Shown piece by piece: positions 1 to 13,533 of a stretch of 64,000 nucleotides of DNA. Positions within the stretch are counted from its first letter, which is position 1. Each line of letters starts with the position of its first letter. The notes beneath the pieces are model-generated. The model was not told where the DNA came from and made no database searches. It worked only from the letters and a program-made list of their open reading frames with translations. A program made the position numbers and the translations under genes. Origin of the DNA: Phlegmacium glaucopus (lineage: Eukaryota; Basidiomycota; Agaricomycetes; Agaricales; Cortinariaceae). Location of the stretch: positions 146,142 through 210,141 of the forward strand of contig MU130626.1 in NCBI GenBank assembly GCA_015039465.1, given 5' to 3'.

Positions 1-1622
<1,622 letters not shown>

Positions 1623-2074
1623 ATCGTTTCATTTTTGTTTTATGAATTGAACTTGTATGTGTATTTTTGGTGGAGCGCCTTGCAATTGGCACTGTATGAT
1701 AAATGATATCTGTTGTTTGGAGTCAAACTGTTAGTTGTGATTTTAGAAGAGGTATATCACGCAAGGACGAACACTCAAGAAGATGGTGATGCATTGAGCA
1801 ATCGAAGCTGCTGTTTTTGTGGATTGATGGGTAGAACCCGCGTCTTTCCCGACAAGGGAGACACAGACCTTTGAAAGACCTGGTCAAAGATTTTCTGGCA
1901 GGTCGTTTACGAGGAAATATCTCCTCAGGAAAGAATTGGATTAAGACAAGGTTTGACTAGGTGGTGTGGTTGAATGGAAGCAAGAGAAGGGATATCACAG
2001 CCGCAGGCCAATGGGCAATAATTTCGTCTATTCTATCCGAGATAATTAGTGACATTCGATCCTAGTTTTGGTCT
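1623..2074. other. intergenic, convergent 3' ends
   Basis: Lies between the stop of the beta-glucosidase and the stop of the next gene on the other strand. No coding sequence, RNA gene or repeat recognised. Confidence 0.6.
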
Positions 2075-2780
2075 TCATGACATTCGCGATTCCTTCGTCG
2101 TTCCCCTCTTTATTTGTTCCTCTTGGAGTCTCCGAATATTTTTCATCGCATCGACGTCCCGTGTGATCTTGCCAACCCGGGCATTCTGCCGGCGTTTATT
2201 GAGATGTTGGAAGTCCATACCGACTCCAACTTCCTTCCCTACTACTTCTTTCACTGGTTTGGGTCGCGGTGGAGGGGGAACGTCGTTGGGATCAATCACC
2301 TTCCAGACGAATTCGACACCAGGATCTCTCCCTTTCTTCACTTTTATTGTGGGATCCACTGGAGTTAGGCGGGGTTGTCTAATCATTTTGATTTCAGAAG
2401 ATTTCTCCAGAGCAGGGAGAACCTCGAGCTTTAAGAACCTATTCGGGGACAACCACGGTCAACGACAACAGCGAACAGCTGGAGAAAGGCACGCACCTAA
2501 TTGATCGGATGGGATGCTCGGGGTGTGAAGGTGCCCATGGAATAACAGGTTTAACTTTCGCGAACCGGTTTTTATTTGGTTTTACCACAGGCGTCAGACC
2601 AGTATGGTGGTAGGCTGGAAAGTCTGGTGGAGGAGGACGTTGAACGGCGGCTTGAAAGAGTTGTGAGGAGGTGAATCCATTAGGAAAAGCATTTGACTTG
2701 AGAATATCCCTGACAATTTTTATTCCTTCTGACAGTGCTCTGGCTTTTTGGTTAATAATAAACTGGTGAATGGCCGACAT
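2075..2780 (-). CDS. conserved small fungal protein, possibly mitoribosomal
   Basis: Two exons on the minus strand: 2780-2497 and 2438-2075, with a 58-nt GTGCGT..TAG intron. They join in frame to a 215-residue protein. The start is the methionine of MSAIHQFIINQKARALSEG. An in-frame ATG at 2813 would add 11 residues. The protein is basic and proline-rich. It contains a FPNGFTSSQLFQAAVQ segment, HPIRSIRFLKLEVLPALE across the splice junction, and a charged C-terminal helix ending HLNKRRQNARVGKITRDVDA. The general layout recalls small fungal mitochondrial ribosomal or assembly proteins. That is an impression only; I do not recognise the family with certainty. Confidence 0.7.
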
Positions 2781-3092
2781 CTTGGGATGACTGTAAAAGC
2801 AGAAACGTTGCAAATGTTTTGGCTTGTATTATGTAAGGATTCGTGTTTGTACTCGCTTGGTGGCAAAAACACTTCTCTCTAAATTTACAGGATTGCACAC
2901 TAAATCCATGTATTATTTATATGTTCATAGTAAGATATAATGCTCGCAAGAAACGAGTTTTTGAATGAGAGTTTTCGAAAGAAATTGAGTGTACTGTACA
3001 ATCAAGAGCAAATCGGCAAACTCCGCAGCATTGTAAGAGGAGTTCCAACAAGTTACAACGTGCCTCTCCTCTAACGAACCATCCAGTCACTT
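2781..3092. promoter_or_regulatory. divergent promoter region of the small protein gene and DCP1
   Basis: A 312-bp head-to-head intergenic space, AT-rich, with no clear TATA box. It must hold both promoters unless an uncharacterised upstream exon exists. Confidence 0.5.
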
Positions 3093-5946
3093 ATGGGTCC
3101 TCCCCGCAGAAATCCCCCTCAATCAACTTCAATGTCACAAATGGACTCACAATATCCTCTTCCTCGCACCCCCCAACGAACACCAGCTCAAGAACAATAC
3201 CCTTCGGGTTCACAATCTTCGCCAAGCATGGGCATGTCACCGGCGTCAAGATATGAGTATAACCTCAAAGTTCTTCGAAGGCGGGATCCATCTATTATTT
3301 CAATATTTGACCAGTTCAGTCATGTCTGTATCTACCACCATGACGGTCAACATTGGTCAAAGCACGGCTATGAAGGCAGCATGTTCTTATTTGAACGGTG
3401 AGCCCAGCATGTATTCAATCGGAAATCCTTTTACATAGTCTCACATTCATCTATCTAGCAATACATACCCTCCTTACGGCTTTTACATCCTCAATCGTGT
3501 AGGCATGGATGACTACATTTCAGGAGTCTACCCAGAGGACGAAATCTTTGTCTCAAACAATATCCTAATCCTTCGATCCTATCCTGACTTTCTGGCCCGT
3601 AGACTCGCCAAAATTGAGGCTTCCACATCTGGGCAGACGCCAGACAAATTTTCTGAAATCTATGCTATCCCTAATATTGAAGACCTAGGTCCCAATGACA
3701 AGGGCCGATCTTTTAACATTGGACTATGGATGCAACCGACAGACTCACGGGAGTCGATGCTCAATGTAATGAAACGGTATGCCATCTGATCTTTTAGGTT
3801 CGGACCGTGATCAAATCTTTTTTCAGACTTCATTCATATATTAAACAAAACATGCCATACCCTCAAGAGTTCCGATTCGGTCCCGGAAAACCCCCTCCTC
3901 CCCATAGGCTGCGTGCTGTTCCCCGAAGTGAAGGTCCGGTGCTGTCCAGGCAATCTAATATATTCTCAAATCACATTGCTCAAAGTCTTTCCCTACTTTA
4001 GCCAAAGATCCCGATCTATCTGATTCTCAATCGCATCAGTCATACACCCCGCAATCCGATAGTGAGAACGATCAAGGTCATGAATCTACGCATTCCACAT
4101 CAAGTGGTGATCTCTCCGACGTTGACAAGCTATTTGCCAAACTTGGTTCTTATCCTCAGCCATCAGCTCCTGCAGCGACGGTGAATATTGACACCTTGTT
4201 TGCATCCGCAATAGACAAAAAATCTGTAGAAGAATCCGCCCCTACTTCTCCATCCACGGCTACTGGAACAGGCATTTCATTATTAGACTCAATTTTTGCT
4301 TCCGCCGGTCCTCATCGGAATGCCACTTCCAACGGGTCTACTTCGCAATCCTCCCCGGTATCGTCCTCCCTCAAGCCTCAGGGTAGCCTTTCTACCATAT
4401 ATTCTCCACAACCCTCCTCTTCCGCCACCCCTCCCCGAGTACTCGACCGAGATGTAATTTCTGGTCTACTACTTGGGTACCCTCCGACACGCACGACATC
4501 GGCTGCGTCTACCACTTATAGCCTTGGGGCTGTTTCCCATCCAAGTTCTAGAGAAGGCGATAACGAGGACGATAGTGGAAGCGATGTATCTCCCAGAGAG
4601 AGCAGTCAGAGCCGTCATTTGGATAACGGGTTGTCCGAAGCCGGCATTGTATTTGACGTGGACTTAGCAAGCAGCGCAGATCACCAGCGACCCAGTGGAT
4701 CTGCGGCAGCACGTATTGCTGGCGCGGACCTATTGAGCACCCTCGGCTTTTCCACTTCAGGAAGACAAGATTCTCGAGGAAGAATTAACGGAGACGTTAC
4801 CCCTCGTGCCCCTTTAACCCGACCTGGTGGCTCCCACCGACTGCAACCGACGGCGATTGAAGCCACATCGTCAGTTTCTACCGTCCGAGGTAATTCTGAG
4901 CCCTTTGTTGCTCCATCATCGGTTTCGTCTACAGTTTCTGCACCTCCTGAAGCAGTTCGGAAACCCAGGCCAAATAGAACTCTCGTGCCATTCGCACCAG
5001 ACTCGGAGCTCTGGCCCTACACGCGAGGTCCTGTACAAGAAAACTCCCATTCCGATCCAGATAGCGATGGGGACGATGGAGATATTGTTGAACTGAATTT
5101 CGAGGAGACAAGCGTATTGAGTGATCCAGAGGCATTCAAAAAGGCCCTGCAACGAAAAAAGAGTGGTCTCAAGGGAGTAGAGCTGTCTGTGAATAATCAT
5201 AGATATGTGAACGGCACCAGCAGCAATTCCTTTCCGGAAAAGGAGAAAGGGAAGAAGACCAAGAAGAGTAAAAAAGAGAGAGATGCGATAGCTAGACGGG
5301 AGATTGAGGAGAGTTGGGATATCCCTCCGCCTTCGCCCGCCGATTCCTTTGCCTCGAGACCGTTCAATATGGTACCGGTGGGCCCTCCTGCGTCACCATC
5401 TCCTTGCGCTTCACCGGAGTTGGCCAATACGTCGTTGGGTGTGGCATCAACATCAAGTCATGAAATGATGAGGACTCCAACGATGACAGCGAAAGCCACT
5501 CTTGGTAACGCTGGCAAATACCTCAACGGCACTTCCGCCGCTGATGATCCTCCAGAGGTGGTGGCCAAATTCATTCCCCCAGGTAACAAAGGTAGTGTCA
5601 GCGTTCCGGTCACTCCAGCTGTTACCGCTCCGGCGCCTTCGGCGCAAGCATATACCCAAGCAAAAGCCAAAGGAGCGTCGAATGGCGTCTCACCTATGAA
5701 GAGGACACAGAATGGCTACGTGGATGCGGAATGTGTCAGAGAGAGTATCATTACTGCGATTGAAGCGCAGCCAAAGCCCGTGGGAAGGATGGAAAAGAGC
5801 GAATTTGTCCGCGAGGTGTTGGCCCTTATTCACGTGAGTTGTTTGTGACTAGTGGATCCCTTTGATCTGACGTTCCGTTTCTTTTTTAGACTGACAAGGC
5901 ATTCGTTGAGAGGCTTTGGCAACAGTATACGGCGCGTCTGGCGTGA
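3093..5946 (+). CDS. DCP1: mRNA-decapping cofactor Dcp1
   Basis: Dcp1 activates the Dcp2 decapping enzyme in cytoplasmic P-bodies. Five exons (3093-3397, 3459-3776, 3827-3933, 4002-5833, 5890-5946) join in frame to 872 residues. The N-terminal EVH1-like fold is clear: NLKVLRRRDPSIISIFDQF, VCIYHHDGQHWSKHGYEGS, then YPPYGFYILNRVGMDDYI after intron 1. A long disordered Ser/Pro-rich region follows. It has repeated short helical leucine motifs (DVDKLFAKL, NIDTLFASA, LLDSIFASA, DLLSTLGF) of the kind that bind Edc3 or related partners, and a Lys-rich stretch. The C-terminus, LALIHTDKAFVERLWQQYTARLA, spans the last intron and looks like the trimerisation helix. The protein is much longer than yeast Dcp1 because of the middle region. 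Near 5,541-5,600 that region contains a short NLR-derived-looking segment (separate entry). Confidence 0.93.
5541..5597 (+). other. NLR-like segment inside DCP1
   Basis: This stretch encodes DDPPEVVAKFIPPGNKG. The NLR-type gene at 49,201-52,400 encodes DNPPSEVVAKFIPPGNRG just after its Walker B motif. By eye the two DNA segments agree at 49 of 54 aligned bases, plus one 3-base gap. The match ends abruptly on both sides. In NLRs the segment is part of the conserved nucleotide-binding core. In DCP1 it sits in disordered sequence with no NB-ARC context. Confidence 0.8.
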
Positions 5947-8235
5947 ACAATGTCGTCGTAACTCCCACCGTTCTTTCATTCCGTCCGAACGTCTTACACA
6001 CAACGCACCCACGAACTTTTCGGCCAAAGGAGCTCACTCGTACCTATTTATCTCTCCTTTGTCTATGGTTACCACGACCTATAACCTCCTATAACCTCAC
6101 CGTGACAACGACACCTCACAACCACCATCCATCGTATCCTTGTATTCCCATTAACCATCTCCTCCCTCCTGTTTTTTCTTGCGTATCGCCGTCACCGTCA
6201 TCGACCAACATCATTACTGTCATCTTGGTTGACAAACATATTGTCTATACATCCCAGGATTCCAAACCGAGTGACCTTTTCAAAAACTTATTCTCCATCA
6301 TCTTTCAGTTCAATTTAGTTAGCAAGCCATTATTAGTAGCGCCAGTCTTTAACGTTGTTCAATGCCGACGACGACGACAGTACAATAACGCATAGTGTAT
6401 CCCTAGTCATTACTACATTCTCGTTTTCTCATCCCAATCTTCTTTCGGTCTTTCTTTTTCATTCCATCTCTTTTTTCTATTCTCCTGGATTGTCCATCGG
6501 CTCTCTAGTAATTTCCCATTATACACAATCGAGGCCCACGCCAATTTATTCTTTCCCTTTTTCCCTTCTTTCCGAAAACCCTTTTTCCCTTTATTTGTAT
6601 AGGTTCCACCTTCACGAACGTACGGTCTCTTTCCGCCCTCTTTTAAACTCTTCCTCTCTCTTTCCCGTCTTTCTGCAGACTCCGGCTTTTGTTATCTTGT
6701 CGTGATGATTGTTTTCTGTAGCTACATACAAACCCCCTGAATTACGCTATAACCCGCTCATGACCCCCTCTCTATCCGTTATTTTATCCTAGCTTTCTCA
6801 TGATCATCAGCGATCGTCACTTCCTAGTACGCTATTATTATCAACACACCTGTCTCTACACGTACCGCGTAATAGTACCACACCCTTTGAAAAAACTAGA
6901 ACCTCCTTCTGAGGGCACCCATGATTTCCGTTTGGTGCCAGGGCAATGCCAGGGACTTGTTGCTCGAATCAGGTGAACAATTTTGGGCACAGAAGGGGTA
7001 TATGTAACAGATTCTACTAAATCTACGAAGACTTCCAAGCTGTATTATTGACGCCACAATCTTCTCAACGGTTCCAGAATTTCGAGAGTTCTGCTGCATC
7101 CTACGTCCCTGGCTCGCCCCACAACCACCTCCGCCCCGGCATCGCTAAGTGAGATGGGCCGGTAATCCAGTTGTTGCCCGTCCCCTGTTGCGTCACATTG
7201 TCAGAGGTTGTACAGTATGCACATGCATAATTCTGGCTCCTAAGAACCCGAGAATTACAAAACATTACTGCTATCAGCACCATTTTCACCATAAAAGAAT
7301 TCAGCTTCTGACCAGCTTCTGACCAGCCCTGACCCTATGTCTCGTTCAAGATACCTACTATAGCTTCGACTCTTCTGCCTTGAAGGCGTCCTCGTCGAGA
7401 CTTGGAGGCACTTCCATTGTTCCAATACTGTATAGAGTATTGTGCACATTCCGCACCAACAAAGAACGTTTATGTCTCGCTGGTCATTACCTCCCCGAGA
7501 GCAAAAACTCTTTGGTGATTGCGTTGCCAGACCCGGGCTGGTTGCGCCTGTAGCCGAAGCTCCAATACGGGTATATGACGCCTATTCCCGGTGTTTGCCC
7601 ATGCCGTAAAAGTTGGCAGTGTCAAACAATCATCCCACGTTCTCGTGAACCTATTCTCTTGCAGGCCATACTACTTCCACCTCTCACGGTCAATGATAGC
7701 GCAATCTCTGGACGAAACTCAGGAGTTCAGTGATGCAACCTCTGGATTATACCTGCTCTGAATGTTGAAACGTTGGCGTTCATCAGCGTTCATCAGGGCC
7801 TTTTGATCTTTTCGATTGTGTGATATGTGTCTTCCTTCATTTGCATTCTGGATGTCAGTGGTTAACAGATGGAACACATCCGGCTTTAATCCTCTCCGGT
7901 GAAAATGGATCTGCAATTATTTTTTTGGTATTGCTTATTGCTATACAAGGATTTCTATGTCTGGCGCTTGCCAGTAGAGTTCCGGCGTCAATCTAGTGCC
8001 GGCAGATTTTCTGACGTTGAAGTAATATCGGAGTACGAATCACAAAGGCGGTGAAGTATGAACTCCTGATGTCTGTCATGGAGTCGGGTTCAGATTCTGA
8101 TTCGGTTATCTGAACTGTCATCGCAGTTTAATTATTGACAAGCTCCTTGGACGCGCATACGTCGCAGAGTGGTAAATTGGGGTTCGATCCTGTGCAGCTA
8201 CTGAAAGTTGTGAAACAAATCCCGAATCGAATCAC
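5947..8235. other. intergenic; pyrimidine-rich DCP1 downstream region then featureless DNA
   Basis: About 5,950-6,720 is strongly C/T-rich on this strand and probably includes the DCP1 3' UTR. From 6,720 to 8,235 I see only short ORFs without recognisable domains. Two overlapping minus-strand ORFs at 7,101-7,449 show no coding signature I trust. A short tandem CTGACCAG(C) repeat lies at about 7,307-7,330. Confidence 0.5.
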
Positions 8236-8243
8236 TATATAAA
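8236..8243 (+). promoter_or_regulatory. TATA box of the terpene synthase gene
   Basis: TATATAAA, 66 bp before the ATG at 8309, followed by a pyrimidine-containing leader. The distance is what is expected for a short 5' UTR in a fungus. Confidence 0.6.
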
Positions 8244-8308
8244 TGACTGGCTCAAGGAAGTTCTGGATAACCAACCAGCCTCAGCTTCCAGATATCTCCA
8301 GCTAAAAC

Positions 8309-9593
8309 ATGTCTACTCAATACATCATTCCCGACTTGCTAGTCACTTGGCCATGGAAACGCATGGTAAATCCCAGGCTGGCCGACGTCAAAGTCGAAGC
8401 TAGTGCTTGGGTGAAGGACCTGGCCTTGTTCGATTCAGCTCAGCTGCAAAAGTTCAACGCTTGCGATTTTAGTAATTAATATTCACTTGATGCTCTTGTC
8501 CAGTCCATGTATGCTGACCGTTAATTTCTTAGATCTTTTGGGGGCGCTAGTTGGGCCACTACAAAACAAAGGTTAGTGGTTCTGGACTTCTTCGCATCTC
8601 TTATAGCTGTCATTAATCCACGTTTTAAAAATTAGATCATCTCCGAATCACCTGCGATTTGATGAACTTTTATTTCGCCTTTGATGAATACACGGACCTT
8701 GCAAACAAATCCGAGGCCACCAAGATTTCTAATGATGTAATGGAGGCCTTCAGACGTAGAGAGGCCAACAGTCAGCCATCCCACGGTAAAATAACAGCAA
8801 TGGCGCAACAGTGAGTCATAAACGTTTAGGAAAAGCTGATGTATTAATTGTGAATTATCTAGATTTTTTGAACGGACTGTCAGTGTCGTCGGAGAGGACC
8901 CCCCTGCCATGGAGAGGTTTATTGCCGACTTTGACGCCTATACGAAGTCCATCATCGTGGAAGCGGAAGACAGAGTGGCTGGTCATCTCAGAACAGTCGA
9001 AGACTATTTAATTCTCAGGCGAGATACCTGCGGAGGGAAACCAACATTCTCCTTCTTTGGACTTGGGTTGAATATCCCAGACGAAGTCTTTCAGCATCCC
9101 CTCATGATATCTCTCATTGAGAATGCCACTGACCTCATCGCAATCACGAATGTAAGTCATCTGATTAATATCTCTCATGGAGGTTGACACGACACTCATT
9201 TGAAATTTGAAGGATATGCACTCATATAGACTCGAGCGTGCACGTGGGCTCGATGGACATAATATTATAACCGCCATCATGGAGGAATACCATCTAGATC
9301 TGCAGCAAGCATTATACTGGCTTTCTGGATACGGATCCAAAACGATTTCCAATTTCTTGAGTAACAGCCGTGCCCTGCCATCTTGGGGAGAGAAGATAGA
9401 TCGAGCGGTTATGGTGTACATTGATCGAGTTGCTCGGTGTGTTCGTGGCTACGATGCGTGGAGTTATGAGACCAACAGATACTATGGCGAGGATGGATTA
9501 AAGGTTCAGCAATGTCGGATGATTACCCTCCTTCCCCCCGACTCAGGATATATTACCAGAGAACAGCTCGAAATTGAAGTGGTAGTAGCGTAA
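8309..9593 (+). CDS. class I terpene synthase (sesquiterpene-synthase-like)
   Basis: Ionises and cyclises a prenyl diphosphate, probably farnesyl diphosphate. Five exons (8309-8471, 8533-8571, 8636-8810, 8863-9151, 9213-9593) join in frame to 348 residues. Start context: IPDLLVTWPWKRMVNPRL, the usual N-terminus of basidiomycete enzymes. The Mg-binding aspartate motif is FAFDEYTDLAN (DEYTD). RRDTCGGKP is the diphosphate-sensing arginine region. The NSE triad NDMHSYRLE is created across the last intron. The C-terminal RY pair lies in WSYETNRYYG. All catalytic metal ligands are present, so the enzyme should be active. No P450, prenyltransferase or transporter gene is adjacent, so this looks like a lone synthase. 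Product specificity cannot be read from sequence. Confidence 0.95.
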
Positions 9594-10094
9594 ATATATA
9601 GATTTCGCATACTTGGTAGTACATTTACCGACTAATAGACGTCGTAATAAAGACATGATCAGAACGGAAAACGATACAGGGGCGAGCCGAGGATGAGCCT
9701 TTACATCGGAATAAGAAAAATATGGACAGAGCTACAATGGTGTAAACCTGGCTTATTAAGTACTTCGTACAGAATGGCATTGAATTTTGCACCAGAAAAG
9801 TCGACAGGAGTAAAAAAACTCGTGTTTTGATCATAATTGCATAGATGTAGGGAAGGAGAAGGTCTCTTTTGGATTTGATTGCCACAATTCTACCTTGAGA
9901 AAAGGATAGGTATGGAGTCGATTGTACAGCCTTTTTTTCTTCAAGTGCTTTTGCGAGGATTTTACAATTTAAAATGATCTTTTTACTTTATTTTACCAGA
10001 GTCGTCCTTATTATGACCCGAGTGTGACAACTAGTATAAACACTGGTCCCCTTTACTTTCCCCGATTTCTCTCCCTCAGTTACAAGAAATGAGA
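9594..10094. other. intergenic, convergent 3' ends
   Basis: About 500 bp between the terpene synthase stop and the stop of the F-box gene. Nothing recognisable seen. Confidence 0.6.
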
Positions 10095-11452
10095 TTATGT
10101 CTCTGAACGAGCAGGATGCCGAAAGCGGGTACAAATATTTGGGTGGTCCGAAAGCGATAATATCCTCTCCGTGATGCGCTTGTACAGTTCGTCTTTTCCG
10201 GGGAGTGGGTATATAATTTTAAGTATAGGCGAACGCACCGACGTTTTTAAATTCAAGTTGAGAGGTTTCCCTGCAGAAATCCGTACGACTTCGTTGCATA
10301 ATCCAACCCAATCTTCCTTGAGACACTCGCCAAAAGGGTACTCACCGCCGCAGATGGTAAAATCAAATGAGAGGTTTCTGATTTTATTAGATGTTGGTAT
10401 CGTACTGAGGACGAGGTTGATATCGCGGACAACTGCGGACTCTGGGACATCACACTTGATGATGGCGTAGAGCGCAAAGACGTGCAGGTATGAAAGATCC
10501 CTGAGATCCACGAGGCCACTGAGAGAGAGTTGTTCGACTTGTTGAGAAACCCTTCAAATTCGATTCATGTCGATAAAAAAGAACCACACCTACCGTCCAC
10601 TCGTTGATTAGTGAGGTACAATTCCTCTAGTGTGTTGCAAGCGATATCGAGGATAGGTTGCAAACAGGCCAATTCTTCCTTCTCCTGCGGACATAGCTTC
10701 AGAACGCGTAGTTTTGACCAAATGACCACTGCTGTATTGAATCCGGGCGGTGGGGTGATCATCTGGTTGACAAGGCCCTCCGAATTGCGGTAGTCCAGAT
10801 ATTCAAGTGCTGGCAACTCTCGGCCTGAACACTGCTTGTCGGGGTATTTATCGTAGTTCTTAATCACTGTCACCTCGTCCAGAAGTATTTCTCTCAGTTT
10901 GGGGCAGATGAGGAAAAGAGTTAATGGAACGTCCTTGCATTGGGTGAGGTGGAGGACAGTCAGAGTTTGGGAAAAGAATGATTGCGTGAGCCATTCTACG
11001 ACGAGTATGGGGTCCTGAATTATAAATGACTGCTCAATTCCGGAAAGGTGGAGTTTATGTGGCGGCGTGAAGGAGTTGGCGAGAAGTTGGACGATGCTGA
11101 TGAAGGTAAGATCGTTGAAAAGCCACACATTTAGTTTGTCTGAAATGGTGAGCTTAACCATGCGTACTCGGTTGGCGAATGATGGTTCGTCGTTCAAGAT
11201 CTTGTTCATCGTTTCTAGCTTGCAGGATATGACGTTCCTGATTCCTGACCCGTAGCCCAAGTGGAGGTCCTTGAAGATGTACGCTTGACAGAACCGAGTG
11301 AATGCCCTATCAGCAAGGGATAAATTATAGAGATATCTATTCGAAAATGGAAGCTTTGCTAGGTGGTCGACGATGTAACCGAACAGATCGTCTGAGAGGA
11401 GAGAGAGAGGCGGGTTTAACATGACAGGGAAGAGAAAGATAATCAATGGCAA
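10095..11452 (-). CDS. F-box/LRR-type protein
   Basis: Two exons, 11452-10594 and 10537-10095. Using the AACAAG acceptor they join in frame to 433 residues, restoring VEQLSLSGLVDLRDLSYLHV. The N-terminus has an F-box-like pattern (LLSDDLFGYIVDHLAKLPF, then LSLADRAFTRFCQAYIFKDL). Irregular leucine-rich repeats follow (LTVLHLTQCKDVPL, LRVLKLCPQEKEEL, TLEELYLTNQRVD). Such proteins act as substrate adaptors of SCF ubiquitin ligases and are greatly expanded in agaricomycetes. The target is unknown. A second in-frame ATG at 11422 is an alternative start. The nearer acceptor at the GAAG site would give a frame ending at 10253 with a less protein-like tail. Confidence 0.8.
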
Positions 11453-11531
11453 GTTGATGTACTGAATTTAATAAATATCACTGTGCAGTGTAATATTTGT
11501 CATTGTTATCGTTCAAACGATCACCTTTGCA

Positions 11532-12728
11532 ATGTGCTCCGAGTCAAAAACCACTGGCGAACGACAAGCCAGTCATTCTCCGGAAAAGGATGTGCGTGTA
11601 GCAAAGCGTGTTACAACACTCTCATCCGCATCTTCCAGCGCAATCGATCCTGCCTTGCTTTTGCTCTCTGATCGTACGCGCACTCGACCACCAAAATGGG
11701 ATGAGTTTCGACATATTCTTGTATTGTGCGTCTCGTCCTCCGTTAATGTTACTCCCAAAACTTCCTTTGAGATAATGAGAACTCTTTTTTTTTTTTAGCG
11801 GTGGTTCGTACTGCTCAGAGACAAAGACCAACTGGGTCCTGCCGCACCTTTTATTTCCTGACCTACCCCTCACGTCTCGTATAGATAGGTCATCTTCAAA
11901 AACGCATTCACTCCACAGAAGGGCCACCATGCGTCCACGGTTTTGCAAAAGCAGGCGATACGGTCGAGGACGATCTCAGCTCCCAAATGAGACACTTATA
12001 TAGCAAGTTTCCTAGTGCTAAATCCCTCGAAAATAGCGACAAAGCCCTATTTAGTGAGCTATTGTATATATCTCTAGCACATTTATGAACTCAAATGATG
12101 TGATGACCTTCTAGTTTTCTGGATGGGTATTAATGACTGTGGGTATGTCCGCTCAAGCTGTCTCCTCTCGACAACAGCTCACTAGTTATATTTAACTTTA
12201 CTCAGTCGCACAGACGCTGATGAATTAGAACCCATTGTAGAACAAATCTTTGATGCTATGCATGATCTTTGCATCAAATGGAAGGCCAGATACTTTCTGT
12301 TAATTGATTTGCCGCCTATGCAGCGATCTCCTGGAGGTACGATTACATATCTTCGATGATTCTCCTACTCATAACTACACTGAAATGCAGGTATCTTTAT
12401 GAACATAGATGCAGAACGATACAATACCTGGAATACGCAGCTCCTCGAGCAAGCTACGTCATTTGCAAATTCGGCATCAAAGGCTTCAGTGTTTGTAGTG
12501 TCCGCGCACCACATTATCTCGGATATGCTTAACCATCCAGAAGAATTCGGATTGTCGAATTCCTCTGGAAGTGGAGGGTCACAGCAGTCGTTGGGCGGCG
12601 ACAACATCAACGATGATGATGATAACGACGATGAAGCTCAAGAGATTTGGGAGGATGACATTCATCTTTCAAGCGCTGCTCATCGAGTCTTTGCAGATCG
12701 GTTATTGAAAATATTCGATTGTAGATAG
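11532..12728 (+). CDS. GDSL-type esterase (CE16-like) with altered block I
   Basis: SGNH/GDSL hydrolase, probably deacetylating carbohydrates or cleaving small esters. Six exons (11532-11725, 11799-11878, 11919-12053, 12115-12142, 12206-12336, 12391-12728) join in frame to 301 residues. Block I reads ILVFGGSYCSETKTNW: the usual GDS is GGS, keeping the Ser nucleophile but losing the Asp. FAKAGDTVEDDL is the Gly-containing block II and FWMGINDCG the block III GxND. The C-terminus, WEDDIHLSSAAHRVFADRL, supplies the catalytic Asp and His. No signal peptide is visible; the N-terminus is charged, so it may be intracellular or mis-started. An acidic NDDDDNDDE loop precedes the last motif. Confidence 0.85.
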
Positions 12729-13533
12729 CATCGGACAACTACTTGTGATCCCGTCAACTGATAGGGATCGCGACCCTTCCAGAGAACGAGGGGACTCGGA
12801 ATGTGATTGAACGTGGGCTTGTTGTCGTATTTTATCGATTGCCTGAGTGTTTGAGGGGAAAGATGTGACCGTCGTCATTGCCATAGACCAAGCAACTGAA
12901 TTCGAGGAGTTGTGGTTTAAACGTTCACGTTTGGTGTGGTGAAGAGTAGGATTTTTTTCGGGTAGTAGTCTACGACAATGTACCCTTTTTTTCTAACCCA
13001 GACGAAAAATAGATCCAATGATTCATGAATCGTCATAGACCGGAACGAGCTTCCCAATGTAGAGACTTTGATTGGAGGCAACTGAAACTCTCCACCGCAG
13101 CATAAGGGATGTATCATTGACGTTCTGTTGACAGGCAGCAAGATATGCATCGTGAATCACTAGCAAGACTAGCACTTTCCTTCACTCTCAAACATAATAG
13201 CTATTAACCCAGATTGTGCTAAAAACTTAATAGTGAAAGGATGCCAGAGCGTTAGTGGCTTCACTCAGAGTTTGAATAAGTGTTCTCGTCGATTGTTGTG
13301 AAATTGTGTATGACCTAGGAGATCCGCTCATCATCAACTGATTATCGATAGTTTACGAACGGGAGACTATGTCCCCTGCAGTTAGTAGTCTTATTTATGA
13401 TTTACCGTGAGGAAATGCCATTGTGCACAAAGTGTAGGACCTGTCAGATCTTCGTCGGTGCCGGCTTGTTATTCAGTACTATAGTATATGGCGTACTGCA
13501 GATAGGCGTGACAATGGTCTCATAGAAGATGTT
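12729..13533. other. intergenic, convergent 3' ends
   Basis: No recognisable gene. A 77-residue minus-strand ORF at 12,917-13,150 has no family signature and is not called. Confidence 0.5.

Noticed and set aside
7101..7449. minus-strand ORFs that might encode a small secreted protein
   Set aside because: No signal peptide, cysteine pattern, splice-consistent extension or family match visible.
8150..8200. tRNA-like signals (AGAGTGGT and GGTTCGATCC)
   Set aside because: The box A-like and box B-like motifs are only about 20 nt apart and no acceptor or anticodon stem can be drawn.
10253..10519. alternative second exon of the F-box gene using the first AG acceptor
   Set aside because: Gives a Ser-rich tail without LRR character; the acceptor 14 nt downstream restores leucine-rich sequence.
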